Source: Paracoccus marinaquae (GTDB lineage Bacteria > Pseudomonadota > Alphaproteobacteria > Rhodobacterales > Rhodobacteraceae). Taken from it: a stretch of DNA of 50,013 nt. Positions 34,579-44,490 of the stretch are shown one piece after another. The stretch's first letter is position 1. Each line of letters opens with the position of its first letter. Under the pieces are notes generated by a model. The model saw only the letters and a list, made by a program, of their open reading frames with translations. It had not been told where the DNA came from and ran no database searches. The stretch spans positions 1-50,013 of the forward strand of contig NZ_JAHKNG010000027.1 in the NCBI RefSeq assembly GCF_018860165.1. Reading direction: 5' to 3'. Made by a program: the position numbers and the translations under genes.

Positions 34579-35472
34579 CTAGCTCAGCCGCGCGGGCAGC
34601 GCCCAGCCCCTCAGAAGATCGCGGGCGGCCATCGGCTTCTTGCCGGATCGCTGTGCCTCGGTGATCTCGACCGCCCCCGCGCCGCAGGCGATGCGAAAGC
34701 CGGACAGGACCTCGCCGGGCGCCCCCTGCCCGTTCGCCAGGCGGCTGCGCAGCAGCTTGACCCGTTCGGCCCCGATCTCGCACCAGGCCCCCGGAAAGGG
34801 CGACAAGCCGCGGATCTGCCGGTCGATCTCGACCGCCGGGCGGGTCCAGTCGATCCGTGCCTCGGCCTTGTCGATCTTGGCGGCATAGCTCACCCCCGCC
34901 CCGGATTGCGGGACGGCCGTCATCGGCAGCCCGGCCAGGACCTCGACGATCAGATCGGCGCCCATTCCGGCCAGCCGGTCATGCAGGTCGGCGGTCGTTT
35001 CCTCGGCGCCGATCGTCGTGCGCGCCTCGGCCAGCACCGGCCCGGTATCCAGGCCCGCCTCCATCTGCATGATCGCCACGCCGATTTCGGCGTCGCCGGC
35101 CATCACCGCCCGGTGGATCGGCGCCGCCCCCCGCCAGCGCGGCAGAAGCGAGGCATGGATGTTCAGGCAACCGAGCCGCGGCGCATCCAGCACCGGCTGC
35201 GGCAGGATCAATCCATAGGCCACGACCACCGCCACATCCGCGCCAAGCGCCACGAATTCCGCCTGCGCCACGGCGTCGCGCAGCCGCAGCGGCGTGCGAA
35301 CCGTGATCCCCAACGCCTCGGCTGCGGCCTGCACGGCCGAGGGCCTCGGCTTCTGGCCTCGTCCGGCCTCTCGCGGCGGCTGCGAATAGACCGCGACGAC
35401 ATCATGCGCCGCCACCAGCGCGCGCAGCGCCGGCACCGAGAATTCCGGGGTTCCCATGAAGACGACACGCAT
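34579..35472 (-). CDS. fmt: Methionyl-tRNA formyltransferase
   Basis: Formylates Met-tRNAfMet for initiation using 10-formyl-THF. The 297-residue protein opens [19 protein letters not shown], and has the catalytic N104, H106 ([17 protein letters not shown]) and D142 (GLDTGPV); the C-terminal OB-like domain follows at about 205. Start ATG 35472 is preceded by AGGAGGGG. In many bacteria fmt follows the deformylase gene def; here its upstream neighbour is iolB, 111 bases away, with no def in the window. A promoter in 35473-35583 is expected but not clear. Confidence 0.95.
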   Translation of the reverse strand: MRVVFMGTPEFSVPALRALVAAHDVVAVYSQPPREAGRGQKPRPSAVQAAAEALGITVRTPLRLRDAVAQAEFVALGADVAVVVAYGLILPQPVLDAPRLGCLNIHASLLPRWRGAAPIHRAVMAGDAEIGVAIMQMEAGLDTGPVLAEARTTIGAEETTADLHDRLAGMGADLIVEVLAGLPMTAVPQSGAGVSYAAKIDKAEARIDWTRPAVEIDRQIRGLSPFPGAWCEIGAERVKLLRSRLANGQGAPGEVLSGFRIACGAGAVEITEAQRSGKKPMAARDLLRGWALPARLS

Positions 35473-35583
35473 GCCGGCCCCTCCTGATCGTTCCTGCCTT
35501 TCCCGCCTCTCTAGTAGACATGTCCCATGGGGTGAACCGCCGAGAGAGGTTCGGGCCGGGAAAATGCCGCCCCCCGCTGTTCC

Positions 35584-36393
35584 CTACCCCTTGTCCCGTT
35601 CCATGATCCATTCGACCTCTGGGGCGGGGATGAATCTCCAGTTCCTGCGCGGTCCGGCCATGACGTTGAGGTAATACATCTCGAAGCCGTAGGGGGCGCC
35701 GCAGGGGTGGTGGCCGCGGGGGACGAGGACCACGTCGCCATCCCTGACCGCCATCGCCTCGTCGAGGCTGCCGTCATCGGTATAGACGCGCTGGATCGCC
35801 CAGCCATTGCCGGGGTTCAGGCGGTGGTAATAGGTTTCCTCCAGATAGGTGATGCGGGGGAAATCGTCCTCGTCGTGGCGGTGGCTGGGATAGCTGGACC
35901 AGTGGCCCGCGGGCGTGAACACCTCGGTCACCAGAAGGTTGTCGGCGAAATCCTGGTCCTCCATGGCGATGTTGTTGATATGGCGGGTATTCGTGCCCTT
36001 TCCGCGCTCGGTCAGGGTGATCCCGTCGGGGCCGATCCGGCGCGCCTGATGGCCGCCGCGCCCGGGCGCCGAACAGACCGCGATCACGCAATCCGTCGCC
36101 GCCTCGGCCTGCCAGTCATGGCCGTCCGGCACATAGAGGCAATGCGGCGGGGTCTTCTCGAAGACATCCATCCGCTCGCCCAGCAGGCCCCAGTCCCGGC
36201 CGGCGGCCTTCATGCGCGCCTTGCCCTCGACCATGACCAGGATGACCTCGCAGGCGCCGGTGGCCTCGGCGATCCTGTCGCCGGCGCGAAGCCGGTAGAG
36301 CCCGAAGCCGACATGGCGCCAGCCGGCATCGGCCGGGGTGATCTGGTGGACCTTGCCATGGCTGCCGAAGGGTCGGCGCAGAAGATCAGGCAT
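35584..36393 (-). CDS. iolB: 5-deoxy-glucuronate isomerase
   Basis: Converts 5-deoxy-glucuronate to 5-dehydro-2-deoxy-gluconate in inositol breakdown. The 269-residue protein is a bicupin with metal-binding segments around SSYPSHRHDEDDFPR and VPRGHHPCGAPYGFEMYYLNVMAGP, which are hallmarks of IolB (key residues SSYPSHRHD, E, HHP). Start ATG 36393 follows AAAGGAG. It is the last gene of the minus-strand iol run, 179 bases after iolE, a larger gap than elsewhere in the operon. Confidence 0.93.
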   Translation of the reverse strand: MPDLLRRPFGSHGKVHQITPADAGWRHVGFGLYRLRAGDRIAEATGACEVILVMVEGKARMKAAGRDWGLLGERMDVFEKTPPHCLYVPDGHDWQAEAATDCVIAVCSAPGRGGHQARRIGPDGITLTERGKGTNTRHINNIAMEDQDFADNLLVTEVFTPAGHWSSYPSHRHDEDDFPRITYLEETYYHRLNPGNGWAIQRVYTDDGSLDEAMAVRDGDVVLVPRGHHPCGAPYGFEMYYLNVMAGPRRNWRFIPAPEVEWIMERDKG

Positions 36394-36417
36394 CAGAGGC
36401 TCCTTTCAGATGGGCGC

Positions 36418-36442
36418 GCAACGGGCGCGCGCAGCCCGTTGC
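36418..36442. repeat. Hairpin in the iolE-iolB gap
   Basis: GCAACGGGC (36418-36426) pairs with GCCCGTTGC (36434-36442) around seven bases; GGGCGA/TCGCCC (36443-36448 with 36451-36456) follows at once. There is no T-run. It could stabilise upstream mRNA or partly terminate before iolB. Confidence 0.45.
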
Positions 36443-36572
36443 GGGCGAAATCGCCCGATGGGCGGTTCGGGCCAGCAATTGCCGGGGATCCGGCTGCACC
36501 ACGCGGACACGCGCGGGGCACGGCGCGTGCACAGCCTGTACACCGGCAACGCGCGTTGCGCGGTCCCGCGCC

Positions 36573-37493
36573 TTACGCCCGGGCCTGCGCATCGCGGTCC
36601 AGCCCGGCCTCGACCGCCATCCGGCGCAGGGCGCGATGGCCCATCGACTGGTACTGCAGCGGCTCGCGGATGGCGCTGTCCTGTTCGGCCTCGATCACCA
36701 GCCAGCCCTGATAGCCGGCCTCGGCCGCGATCTTCAGCACCGGGGCGAAGTCCACGCAGCCCTCGGGGTCGCCGGGCACGGTGAAGGCGCCGCGGCGGAC
36801 CCCCTCGATGAAGGACAGCCCCTCGGCCCGGACCTGATCCATCACCCCGGCGCGGATGTTCTTGCAATGGATATGGCCGACGCGCTGCATGTATCTGCGC
36901 GCGACCTCGACCGGATCGGCGCCGCCAAAACGGGCATGCCCGGTATCCAGCAGCAGATGCACATCCGGGCCGGCCGCCGCCATGAAGCGGTCGATATCGG
37001 CGGCGCTTTCGACGCAGGACCCGACATGATGGTGATAGCAGAAGCGCATCCCCTGCCGGGCGGCATGGGCGGCCAGATCGTTGATGCCCGCCATCAGCCG
37101 GTCCCAGTCCGCATCTGACAGGATCGGCCGGTCATTCGCCGCCACCTGCGGATCGCCATGCACCGTGTTCGAACATTCGCAGATGATAACCAGATCGCTG
37201 CCCGCCGCCTTCGACATGGCGATATGCGCGTCCAGCGCCGCGCGCTCGGCCGCGGCGGTCGCGCCGGGGGCGAGGATGTTGGTCGAATGCCAGCCGCCGA
37301 TGAAGCCGAGCCCATAGACGGCCAGCGCGGCCTTCAGCTCCGCCCCGTCCGAGGGCATCTTGTGGCCCTTCTCGATGCCGTCAAAGCCGATCTCGCGGCA
37401 GTCCGACAGGCAGTCCGACAGGCTCAGATGCGCGCCGATGCTGTGATCGTCGTCATTCGACCAGGCGATGGGATTGGTGCCATAAAGGATCAT
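36573..37493 (-). CDS. iolE: Myo-inosose-2 dehydratase
   Basis: Removes water from scyllo-inosose to give the diketone that IolD hydrolyses. The 306-residue TIM-barrel protein of the xylose-isomerase-like superfamily opens YGTNPIAWSNDD and has CYHHHVGSCVES, HLLLDTGHARFGG and HIHCKN metal or substrate segments typical of IolE. It ends with a short Arg/Ala tail. It lies 10 bases downstream of iolD, so the two are surely on one transcript. Confidence 0.93.
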   Translation of the reverse strand: MILYGTNPIAWSNDDDHSIGAHLSLSDCLSDCREIGFDGIEKGHKMPSDGAELKAALAVYGLGFIGGWHSTNILAPGATAAAERAALDAHIAMSKAAGSDLVIICECSNTVHGDPQVAANDRPILSDADWDRLMAGINDLAAHAARQGMRFCYHHHVGSCVESAADIDRFMAAAGPDVHLLLDTGHARFGGADPVEVARRYMQRVGHIHCKNIRAGVMDQVRAEGLSFIEGVRRGAFTVPGDPEGCVDFAPVLKIAAEAGYQGWLVIEAEQDSAIREPLQYQSMGHRALRRMAVEAGLDRDAQARA

Positions 37494-37503
37494 GCGTCTT
37501 TCC

Positions 37504-39342
37504 TCAGTTCAGAAGCCGCTGGCGGGCCATGCCGCGCAGATAAGCGTCATGGGCGGCGCGCAGCCGGTCGGTCCCGCCGACCTCGGGCACGGCCACGTCC
37601 CACCAGTGCCCCGCCCCCTCCAGCCCGTCGCCGGGGCCGGGTTCGGCGGTGGTGTCGATGACGATGACCGTCGGGATGTCGCGGCTCCGCGCCACCTTGA
37701 TCTGCGCCTCCAGATCGGCGATGGTTTCGGCCTTCACCGCATGCGCGCCCATGCTGGCGGCATGGGCCACGAAGTCGATCTGCGGCTGCGCCTCGATCCT
37801 GCTGTCCGCATAGAGATTGTTGAAGGGCGCGCCGCCAGTGCCCCGCTGCAGCCGGTTGATGCAGCCATAGCCGCGATTGTCGGTCAGGACCACGGTGAAG
37901 GGAATGCGCCGCATCGCCGCCGTCGCCAGCTCGCTGTTCGCCATCATGTAGGAGCCATCGCCGACGAAGCAGATCACCTCGCGCTCGGGCCGGGCCAGCT
38001 TCAGCCCCATCGCGCCCGCGATCTCGTAGCCCATGGAGCTGTAGCCGTATTCCATGTGATAGCCGTGGCGGCTGGCCTGCCACAGCAGTTTCAGCGCGCC
38101 CGGCATGGTGCCGGCGGCGCACATGGCGATGGCGTCTTCGCCGGTCGCGCGCTGCACCGCGCCGATCACCTGCGCATCGGTCGGCAGGGCGTTCGTGTCC
38201 ATGGGCGCGGCGCAATGGGCATCGACGGCGGCCAGCCAATCGGCGCGCGCCTGCGGCTCGGCCGCCTCGGCGCGATACAAGCCAAGTGCCCCGGCCAGCG
38301 CCTCCAGCGCGACCTTCGCATCGGCGACGAGGCTGACCGCGCCATGCTTCATCGCATCATAGGGCTGCACATTGATCGAGGCCAGGGCCGCATCCCCGAA
38401 TAGGGTCCGCGAGCCGGTGGTGAAATCCTGCAGCCGCGTGCCGATGCCGATCACCAGATCGGCCTTCCCCGCCACCCGGTTCGCGGCGGCCGAGCCATCC
38501 ACCCCCGCCGCGCCATGGTTCATCGGATGCGATTGCGGCAGGGCGGATTTGCCGGCCTGGGTCTCGATCACCGGAATGTTGTGGCGGCTGGCAAAATCCG
38601 CCAGCGCCTCCTCGGCACCCGAATAGATGACACCGCCACCGGCCACGATCACCGGGGCCTCTGCGGCGCGGATCATCGCCGCCACCCCGGCCAGTTCCGC
38701 CCGGTCGGGCTCGGGCCGGCGGATGCGCCAGACGCGCGGCGCGAAGAACGCCTCGGGCCAGTCAAATCCTTCCGCCTGCACATCCTGACAGAAGGCCAGC
38801 ACCGCGGGCCCGCAATCCGCCGGATCGGTCATCACCCGCATCGCACGCGGCAAGGCCGTCAGCAGATGCTCGGGCCTTGTGATGCGGTCGAAATAGCGGC
38901 TGACGGGGCGGAAACAGTCATTGGCGGAAACCGTGCCGTCGCCGAAATCCTCGACCTGCTGCAGCACCGGATCGGGGCGGCGATTGGCAAAGACATCGCC
39001 CGCGATCACCAGAAGCGGCAGCCGGTTCACATGCGCAAGTGCCGCCGCCGTCACCACATTCGTGGCCCCCGGCCCGATCGAGGTGGTCACCGCCTGCGCC
39101 CGCCGGCGCGCGCTGCCCTTGGCATAGGCGATCGCGGCATGGGCCATGGTCTGCTCATTCTGCCCGCGCCAGGTCGGAAGGGCGTCGCCGATCCCGTGCA
39201 GCGCCTCGCCCAGGCCGGCCACATTGCCATGGCCGAAGATCGCCCAGACGCCCTCGACAAAGCGCTGGCCCTCCGCGTTCATCTGCACGGACAGCCAGCG
39301 CACCATCGCCTGCGCCGCCGTCAGACGGATCGTCCCGCTCAT
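37504..39342 (-). CDS. iolD: 3D-(3,5/4)-trihydroxycyclohexane-1,2-dione hydrolase
   Basis: A ThDP enzyme that opens the inositol-derived ring. The 612-residue protein has the three-domain layout of the acetolactate-synthase superfamily: an N-terminal PYR domain (SVQMNAEGQRFVEGVWAIFGHGN, with TSIGPGATNVVTAA), a central domain, and a C-terminal PP domain with the ThDP/Mg motif GDGSYMMANSELATA ending in TDNRGYG. The start at ATG 39342 follows GGAGGCGAG. The frame is open upstream into the iolC repeat hairpins but lacks family resemblance there. Confidence 0.93.
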   Translation of the reverse strand: MSGTIRLTAAQAMVRWLSVQMNAEGQRFVEGVWAIFGHGNVAGLGEALHGIGDALPTWRGQNEQTMAHAAIAYAKGSARRRAQAVTTSIGPGATNVVTAAALAHVNRLPLLVIAGDVFANRRPDPVLQQVEDFGDGTVSANDCFRPVSRYFDRITRPEHLLTALPRAMRVMTDPADCGPAVLAFCQDVQAEGFDWPEAFFAPRVWRIRRPEPDRAELAGVAAMIRAAEAPVIVAGGGVIYSGAEEALADFASRHNIPVIETQAGKSALPQSHPMNHGAAGVDGSAAANRVAGKADLVIGIGTRLQDFTTGSRTLFGDAALASINVQPYDAMKHGAVSLVADAKVALEALAGALGLYRAEAAEPQARADWLAAVDAHCAAPMDTNALPTDAQVIGAVQRATGEDAIAMCAAGTMPGALKLLWQASRHGYHMEYGYSSMGYEIAGAMGLKLARPEREVICFVGDGSYMMANSELATAAMRRIPFTVVLTDNRGYGCINRLQRGTGGAPFNNLYADSRIEAQPQIDFVAHAASMGAHAVKAETIADLEAQIKVARSRDIPTVIVIDTTAEPGPGDGLEGAGHWWDVAVPEVGGTDRLRAAHDAYLRGMARQRLLN

Positions 39343-39376
39343 CTTCTCGCCTCCACGCCCATTCTCCTTCATGCCA

Positions 39377-39421
39377 AATATCCTGGGGGAATCGCCGTCA
39401 GGCGATGGGGGCAAAGCCCCC
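39377..39421. repeat. Tandem hairpins at the iolC 3' end (probable interspersed repeat)
   Basis: ATCGCC/GGCGAT (39391-39396 with 39401-39406) and GGGGGC/GCCCCC (39407-39412 with 39416-39421) are two adjacent perfect hairpins, flanked by AAATATCCTGGGGGA (39377-39390 region). The arrangement resembles short palindromic repeats I recall from intergenic regions of Rhodobacterales genomes. The iolC stop codon falls in the loop of the first hairpin. Confidence 0.5.
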
Positions 39422-41362
39422 TTCCCGCCGCGCCGCCCGCGCCTCGCCCGCCGGCCGCGCCGCGGCCCGCGCCCGGTCCCAGATGGCGCAGAGCCGGGCG
39501 TAACGATCGGCCATCCGCGCCACCGCCTCCCCGTCGCCGATCCGCCCCGCCAGCCAGTCCCGCGCAGGATCGGCGAAGACCGTGCGCCCGACCGCAAAGC
39601 CGCGCACCAGATCGAAGCCCGCCGCGACCTTGAAACTCGCCGCAAGCTCATCCTCGGGCGCCTCCAGCCCAAGGACCACGATGCCGCGCGTCTGGCGGTC
39701 ATGCTCCTCGATGGCGGCGATCGCGTTCTGCCAGCCCGCACGGCTCCGCATCGGCTCCAGCTTCCACCAGTCGGGGAAGATCCCGGCGGCATAGAATTGC
39801 CGGATCAGCACCGCCGCCGTGCCGTCATCGACCGGCCCGACCTTCGAGGGGATGATCTCGAGCAGGAATTCCAGCCTGTTGCGCCGGGCGGCGGCATAAA
39901 GCCGCGTCACCGTCGCCTCCTGATCCGCGCGCACCTGCGCATCGTCATCCGGGTGGCAGAAGCACAGCACCTTCACCACATTCTCGCGCGCCCATTCGTG
40001 CAAGCCGCCGCAATCCGCGCCCAGTTCCGGCTCGAGTTGCAAGGGCCGCGAGCCCGGCCATTCGCAGGGCCGCCCGATCCACAGGCCCGCGCCGGAGGCC
40101 GCATGCAGGGCCGCCCGCCCGATACGGTTGTCGCAGAGGATGCCATGGCCCGGACGCCCGTCCGCGACCTGCCGCGCGGCCTTCAGGCACAGCTCCTTGA
40201 AGGCGCCGCCCTTCGCGGGCGTATAGCCCTCCATCTCCTCCAGCTGGCCGCGATGGTCGAAGGCAAAGACCCGCATCTCGGACCAGTCGCCCGCGCCCGG
40301 GTTGGTGCGGTTCGTCGCCCGGTGGATCCGGTCCAGTTCGGCATCGTTCCGCAGATCGGGCCGCGTGACGCCGCGCTTCAGAAAGAAGTCCAGTTCCGTC
40401 AGCGAGGGATAGGCGGGCGTGCAGCCATGGCGGCTGACCGCGAAAGCCCCGCAGGCATTGGCATATTCCAGCGCGCGCGGCCAGTCCTCGCCGTCCAGCC
40501 AGCCCTTCATCAGCCCGGAAAAGAACCCGTCGCCCGCGCCCAGCACGTTGAAGACCTCGATCGGGAAACCGGGGCCGGTCCGGCCCTCGTCCAGGCTGTC
40601 CGGAATCGCGCCCTCGAAGGCGACCGCACCGGCCGCCCCGCGCTTGCAGACCAGCGTCGCATCCGAGACCGCCCGCACCGCCCGCAGCGCCGCAATCGTA
40701 TCGGTGCTGCCGCCGGCGATGTGGAACTCCTCTTCGGTGCCGACGATCAGGTCGAAATAATGCAGGCTCGCCTGCAGCTTCGCCGTCACCGCGGCGCTTT
40801 CGACGAAGCGGCTCTCGCCCTCGCCATGGCCGGCGACGCCCCAGAGGTTCGGGCGATAGTCGATATCCAGCGCCGTCCGCGCGCCGTGCTTGCGCGCGAA
40901 ATCCAGCGCCCTGATCGTCGCGGCCTCGGTCTGCGGATGCGACAGATGCGTGCCGGTCGCCACCACGGCGCGGGCCGAGGCGATGAAATCCTCGTCGATG
41001 TCAGCCTCGGTCAGCCCCATATCGGCGCAATTCTCGCGGTAGAAGATCAGCGGGAAACTGTCCTCGTCGCGGATGCCCAGCAGAACCAGCGCCGTCAGCC
41101 GGTCGGGATCGGTCTTCACGCCGCGCACGTCCACGCCCTCGCGCACCAGTTGCTCGCGGATGAAGCGGCCCATATGCTCGTCACCAACACCTGTGATGAC
41201 GGCGCTCTTCAACCCGAGCCGCGCCGTCCCGCAGGCGATATTCGTCGGACTGCCGCCGATATACTTGCTGAAAGACCCCATGTCCTCCAACCGGCCACCA
41301 ATCTGGTCGCCATACAGGTCAACAGAACTGCGGCCGATCGTGATCAGGTCAAGCGTCTTCAT
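39398..41362 (-). CDS. iolC: Fused 5-dehydro-2-deoxygluconokinase and DUF2090 aldolase-like domain
   Basis: A 654-residue fusion. Residues 1-330 are a PfkB-family sugar kinase with the GGSPTNIA substrate segment and catalytic D278 in [12 protein letters not shown], which phosphorylates 5-dehydro-2-deoxygluconate. Residues about 358-640 form a DUF2090 domain ([33 protein letters not shown]), a TIM-barrel aldolase-like domain thought to cleave the phosphorylated product. This would explain why no separate iolJ gene is seen. The start at ATG 41362 has GGAG seven bases upstream; ATG 41368 is too close to it. The last codons lie in a repeat hairpin. Confidence 0.9.
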   Translation of the reverse strand: MKTLDLITIGRSSVDLYGDQIGGRLEDMGSFSKYIGGSPTNIACGTARLGLKSAVITGVGDEHMGRFIREQLVREGVDVRGVKTDPDRLTALVLLGIRDEDSFPLIFYRENCADMGLTEADIDEDFIASARAVVATGTHLSHPQTEAATIRALDFARKHGARTALDIDYRPNLWGVAGHGEGESRFVESAAVTAKLQASLHYFDLIVGTEEEFHIAGGSTDTIAALRAVRAVSDATLVCKRGAAGAVAFEGAIPDSLDEGRTGPGFPIEVFNVLGAGDGFFSGLMKGWLDGEDWPRALEYANACGAFAVSRHGCTPAYPSLTELDFFLKRGVTRPDLRNDAELDRIHRATNRTNPGAGDWSEMRVFAFDHRGQLEEMEGYTPAKGGAFKELCLKAARQVADGRPGHGILCDNRIGRAALHAASGAGLWIGRPCEWPGSRPLQLEPELGADCGGLHEWARENVVKVLCFCHPDDDAQVRADQEATVTRLYAAARRNRLEFLLEIIPSKVGPVDDGTAAVLIRQFYAAGIFPDWWKLEPMRSRAGWQNAIAAIEEHDRQTRGIVVLGLEAPEDELAASFKVAAGFDLVRGFAVGRTVFADPARDWLAGRIGDGEAVARMADRYARLCAIWDRARAAARPAGEARAARREGGFAPIA

Positions 41363-42485
41363 GGGCATTCTCCTCGATCCTGACCGGGCGGCCCTCAGAG
41401 GTCGCCATGGCGTGAATGATCCGTTCGATCCGCAGGCCGGCCGCGAAATCGGGGGCTGCTACGGGGCCGCCGGCAATGGCCTGCAGCAGGTCGCGGCATT
41501 CGATGACCTTCTGTTCATTGAAGCCGAAATTATGCCCCGGCGCCGGGCAGAAGGCGGCGAAATCGGGCTGTTCGGGGCCGGAGAGGTGGCGGGTGAACCC
41601 GGCCTCGCCGGCGCGATACAGCCAGAATTCGTTCATGTTCTCCTGATCGAAGACCAGCGCGCCGTCCGAGCCATGCACCTCCCATTGCAGGCGGCATTTG
41701 CGGCCGCGCGCGACGCGCGAGGTGGCAAAGGACCCCTGCGCGCCCGAGGCAAAGCGGATCAGCGCAAGGGCGCTGTCCTCGTTTTCCACCGCGCGCGGGC
41801 CATCGGGCGAGGGCCGCTGCGGCACGGCGATCTGGGTCATGGCCGTGAGTTCGGCCACCGGCCCCATCAGCGCGATCATCTGACTCACGAGGTGGCAGCC
41901 CAGATCGCCCAGCGCGCCCAGCCCGCCCCCCTCGTGAGTCATCCGCCACGACCACGGGAGGCTGGCATCGGCGGAATAGTCTTCGTCATAGACGCCCCGG
42001 AAGGCCAGCGGGCGGCCGATGGCGCCCTCGGTGATCAGCCGCCGCGCCTGCTGGAAGGCCGGGTTGCGCAGATAGTTATAGCCCAGAAGCGTCACCTGGC
42101 CGGGATGGGCGGCGGCAAGATCGGCCATGGCCTTCGCATCGGCCAAACTCAGTGCCATCGGCTTTTCCAGCCAGACATGCTTGCCCGCGCCGAGGGCCGC
42201 CTCGGCCATGGGCCGGTGCAACCCGTTGGGCGTGGTGATCGACACCACATCGACGCCCGGATCGGCCACCGTCGCCTGCCAGTCGTCGCTGCCCCGGGCA
42301 AAGCCGAACCGGGCGGCAAAGCCCGCGGCCTTGTCGGCCGGCGCGTCGCACAGAATCTCCAGCCGGGGATGGGCGCCGCCGAAGACGGTGGCGACATTGC
42401 GCCAGGCCATGGCGTGGCATTTGCCCATGAAGCCCGTGCCGATCAGCGCCACCCCCAGAGGGCGGGAAGGCATCCGGTCCGTCAT
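41349..42485 (-). CDS. Gfo/Idh/MocA-family oxidoreductase
   Basis: A 378-residue NAD(P)-dependent sugar or cyclitol dehydrogenase. The Rossmann motif is [17 protein letters not shown], the conserved EKP follows in [10 protein letters not shown], and [15 protein letters not shown] holds the catalytic D and H region. Inside an inositol operon that already has iolG, it may oxidise another inositol isomer (scyllo or chiro) or an inositol sugar; this is inference. Its stop overlaps the start of iolC by 14 bases. Start is ATG 42485, with ATG 42473 also possible. Confidence 0.82.
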   Translation of the reverse strand: MTDRMPSRPLGVALIGTGFMGKCHAMAWRNVATVFGGAHPRLEILCDAPADKAAGFAARFGFARGSDDWQATVADPGVDVVSITTPNGLHRPMAEAALGAGKHVWLEKPMALSLADAKAMADLAAAHPGQVTLLGYNYLRNPAFQQARRLITEGAIGRPLAFRGVYDEDYSADASLPWSWRMTHEGGGLGALGDLGCHLVSQMIALMGPVAELTAMTQIAVPQRPSPDGPRAVENEDSALALIRFASGAQGSFATSRVARGRKCRLQWEVHGSDGALVFDQENMNEFWLYRAGEAGFTRHLSGPEQPDFAAFCPAPGHNFGFNEQKVIECRDLLQAIAGGPVAAPDFAAGLRIERIIHAMATSEGRPVRIEENAHEDA

Positions 42486-42533
42486 CTCGTCACACCTTTA
42501 TCCTTCGGGGGCGGGCGCGCCGGCCCGCCGGTT

Positions 42534-43310
42534 TCAGATCGTGCCGCCCAGCGACCCTTCGAGCCGGGCCAGTTCCTGACCGCCCGCCATCATGTCCTGC
42601 AATTCCGCCGCGTCGATTTCGCCCTTGACGGCGGTGCCCAGCGTCTGGCCCCGGTTCAGCACCGTGAAACGGTCGCCCACGGCCATGGCGTGACGAACAT
42701 TGTGGCTGATGAACACCACCCCGACACCCTGGCCCCGGACCCGGTCGATGGTCGCCAGCACGTTCGAGGTCTGGCGCACGCCCAGCGCCGAGGTCGGCTC
42801 GTCGAGGATCAGCACCTTGGCGCCGAAATAGACGGCGCGGGCGATGGCGACGGTCTGACGCTCGCCCCCCGACAGCGTGCCGACGGCCTGATCGGGGGCG
42901 CGCAGGTTGATGCCCATCTTGCGCATTTCCTCCATGGTGACCGCATTGGCCCGGTCCACGTCAAAGCGCTTGATGACCCGGCCCCGGGTCGGTTCGCGGC
43001 CCATGAAGAAATTGCGCGTCACGCTCATCAGCGGGATCATGGCGAGATCCTGGAAGACGGTGGCGATGCCGGCCTCCATCGCGTCGCGCGGGCTGTCGAA
43101 GCTCAGCGGCTTGCCCTCGAAGAAGATCTCGCCCGCGGTCGGCTTGTGAACGCCGGACATGGTCTTGATGAAGGTCGATTTGCCGGCGCCGTTATCGCCC
43201 AGAAGGCAGTGGCATTCGCCGGGCCGGACATCGAAGGTCACGCCGTTCAGAGCGATGACATTGCCGAAATGCTTCTTGATGTTTTCCATATGGATGATGG
43301 GATCGGACAT
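42534..43310 (-). CDS. Sugar ABC transporter ATPase, single nucleotide-binding domain
   Basis: A 258-residue ATPase that would power inositol uptake. Walker [10 protein letters not shown] is at 38-46, the signature LSGGE at 146-150, and Walker B ILDEPTS has D170-E171. Unlike RbsA/MglA-type ATPases with two fused domains (about 500 residues), this has only one, so it must work as a homodimer, as in the FrcA-like group. It is one base from the end of the permease gene. Start ATG 43310. Confidence 0.87.
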   Translation of the reverse strand: MSDPIIHMENIKKHFGNVIALNGVTFDVRPGECHCLLGDNGAGKSTFIKTMSGVHKPTAGEIFFEGKPLSFDSPRDAMEAGIATVFQDLAMIPLMSVTRNFFMGREPTRGRVIKRFDVDRANAVTMEEMRKMGINLRAPDQAVGTLSGGERQTVAIARAVYFGAKVLILDEPTSALGVRQTSNVLATIDRVRGQGVGVVFISHNVRHAMAVGDRFTVLNRGQTLGTAVKGEIDAAELQDMMAGGQELARLEGSLGGTI

Positions 43311-43311
43311 C

Positions 43312-44418
43312 TCAACGCTCTCCCGTCACGCGCTTGCGGATGACGTTGTTGAAGACCACGGCCAGCAGAAGCATCGCGCCCAGAAAGACCTGGAACCAGT
43401 CCTGATCGAAATCGGTATAGGTCAGCCCGATCGTCACCATGCCGAAGATGATGGCGCCGAAGAAGGCGCCGATGGCCGAGCCATAGCCGCCGGTCAGCAG
43501 GCAGCCGCCGATCACCGCGGTGATAATCGCCTCGAACTCCTTCATGAAGCCGCGCCGGGCATCGGTCGAGCCGGCGTCGATCACGGTGATGACCGCGACC
43601 AGCGCCGCGGCGCAGGCGGTCAGCATGAACAGTGCGATCTTGACCCGCCGGACCGGCACGCCGGAATTCGCCGCCGCATTGTCATCGCCACCGGTGGCGA
43701 AGATCCAGTTGCCGGCGGGCGTGCGCAGCAGCACGAAGGTGCAGACCAGCGCCATCAGGATGAACCACAGGATCTCGACCGGGATGCCGGGCACCTTGGG
43801 GGCGCCGGACCCGAAACTTTCGACGATGCCGCGCTCGGCCAGCCAGCGGAACAGCCCGCCGAAGGCATCGCCCGAGAAGAACGGGGTCAGAAAATCGCCC
43901 TGAACCGCGTCGCGCACCCCGCGCAGCTGGGTCGAGCCGCCGGTGAACAGTTTCAGCCCGACCAGCGAGGCACCGCGCAGGATGAACAGGAAGGCCAGCG
44001 TCACGATGAAGCTGGGCAGGCCGGTGCGGATGACGACATAGCCGTTCAGCGCCCCCATGGCGGCGGCGGCCAGCAGCGTCACCGGGATCGCGACGATCAG
44101 CGGCAGGCCCATATTGACCGCGAGGACCCCGAAGATCAGCCCGGTGAAGGCCACCATCGAGCCGATGGACAGGTCGAACTCACCGCCGATCATCAGCATC
44201 GCCGCGGCAATGCCGAGGATGCCCAGCTGCGCGGCGGGCGTCAGGAAGTTGACGATGCCCGAAAGCGTGAACATGGCGCTGTCGGCGGTGATCAGGAAGA
44301 AGATCGTCACCAGGATGACGCCGCCGATGGCGCCGAGCTCTGGCCGTTTCATCAGGCGGGTGACGAACGATTCGGATTTGATCCGTTCGTCCGCCGGAGA
44401 CGTAGCGTCCGTCGTCAT
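43312..44418 (-). CDS. Sugar (probably inositol) ABC transporter permease
   Basis: A 368-residue inner-membrane protein of the RbsC/branched-chain-like permease family with about eight to ten hydrophobic helices. Family segments are [44 protein letters not shown] and [26 protein letters not shown], here noted by [10 protein letters not shown] and GGYGS. The first 25 residues are cytoplasmic and charged. A long loop (about 160-205) after the fifth helix is a little unusual. The start is set at ATG 44418. The iol context suggests myo-inositol as substrate. Confidence 0.86.
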   Translation of the reverse strand: MTTDATSPADERIKSESFVTRLMKRPELGAIGGVILVTIFFLITADSAMFTLSGIVNFLTPAAQLGILGIAAAMLMIGGEFDLSIGSMVAFTGLIFGVLAVNMGLPLIVAIPVTLLAAAAMGALNGYVVIRTGLPSFIVTLAFLFILRGASLVGLKLFTGGSTQLRGVRDAVQGDFLTPFFSGDAFGGLFRWLAERGIVESFGSGAPKVPGIPVEILWFILMALVCTFVLLRTPAGNWIFATGGDDNAAANSGVPVRRVKIALFMLTACAAALVAVITVIDAGSTDARRGFMKEFEAIITAVIGGCLLTGGYGSAIGAFFGAIIFGMVTIGLTYTDFDQDWFQVFLGAMLLLAVVFNNVIRKRVTGER

Positions 44419-44490
44419 GGGGGTCCTCCACCCGGATGGGAAAGATGTGGCAGGCGCGCGGCGCATCCGCCGCGCGCGCAGGGATCGGCC

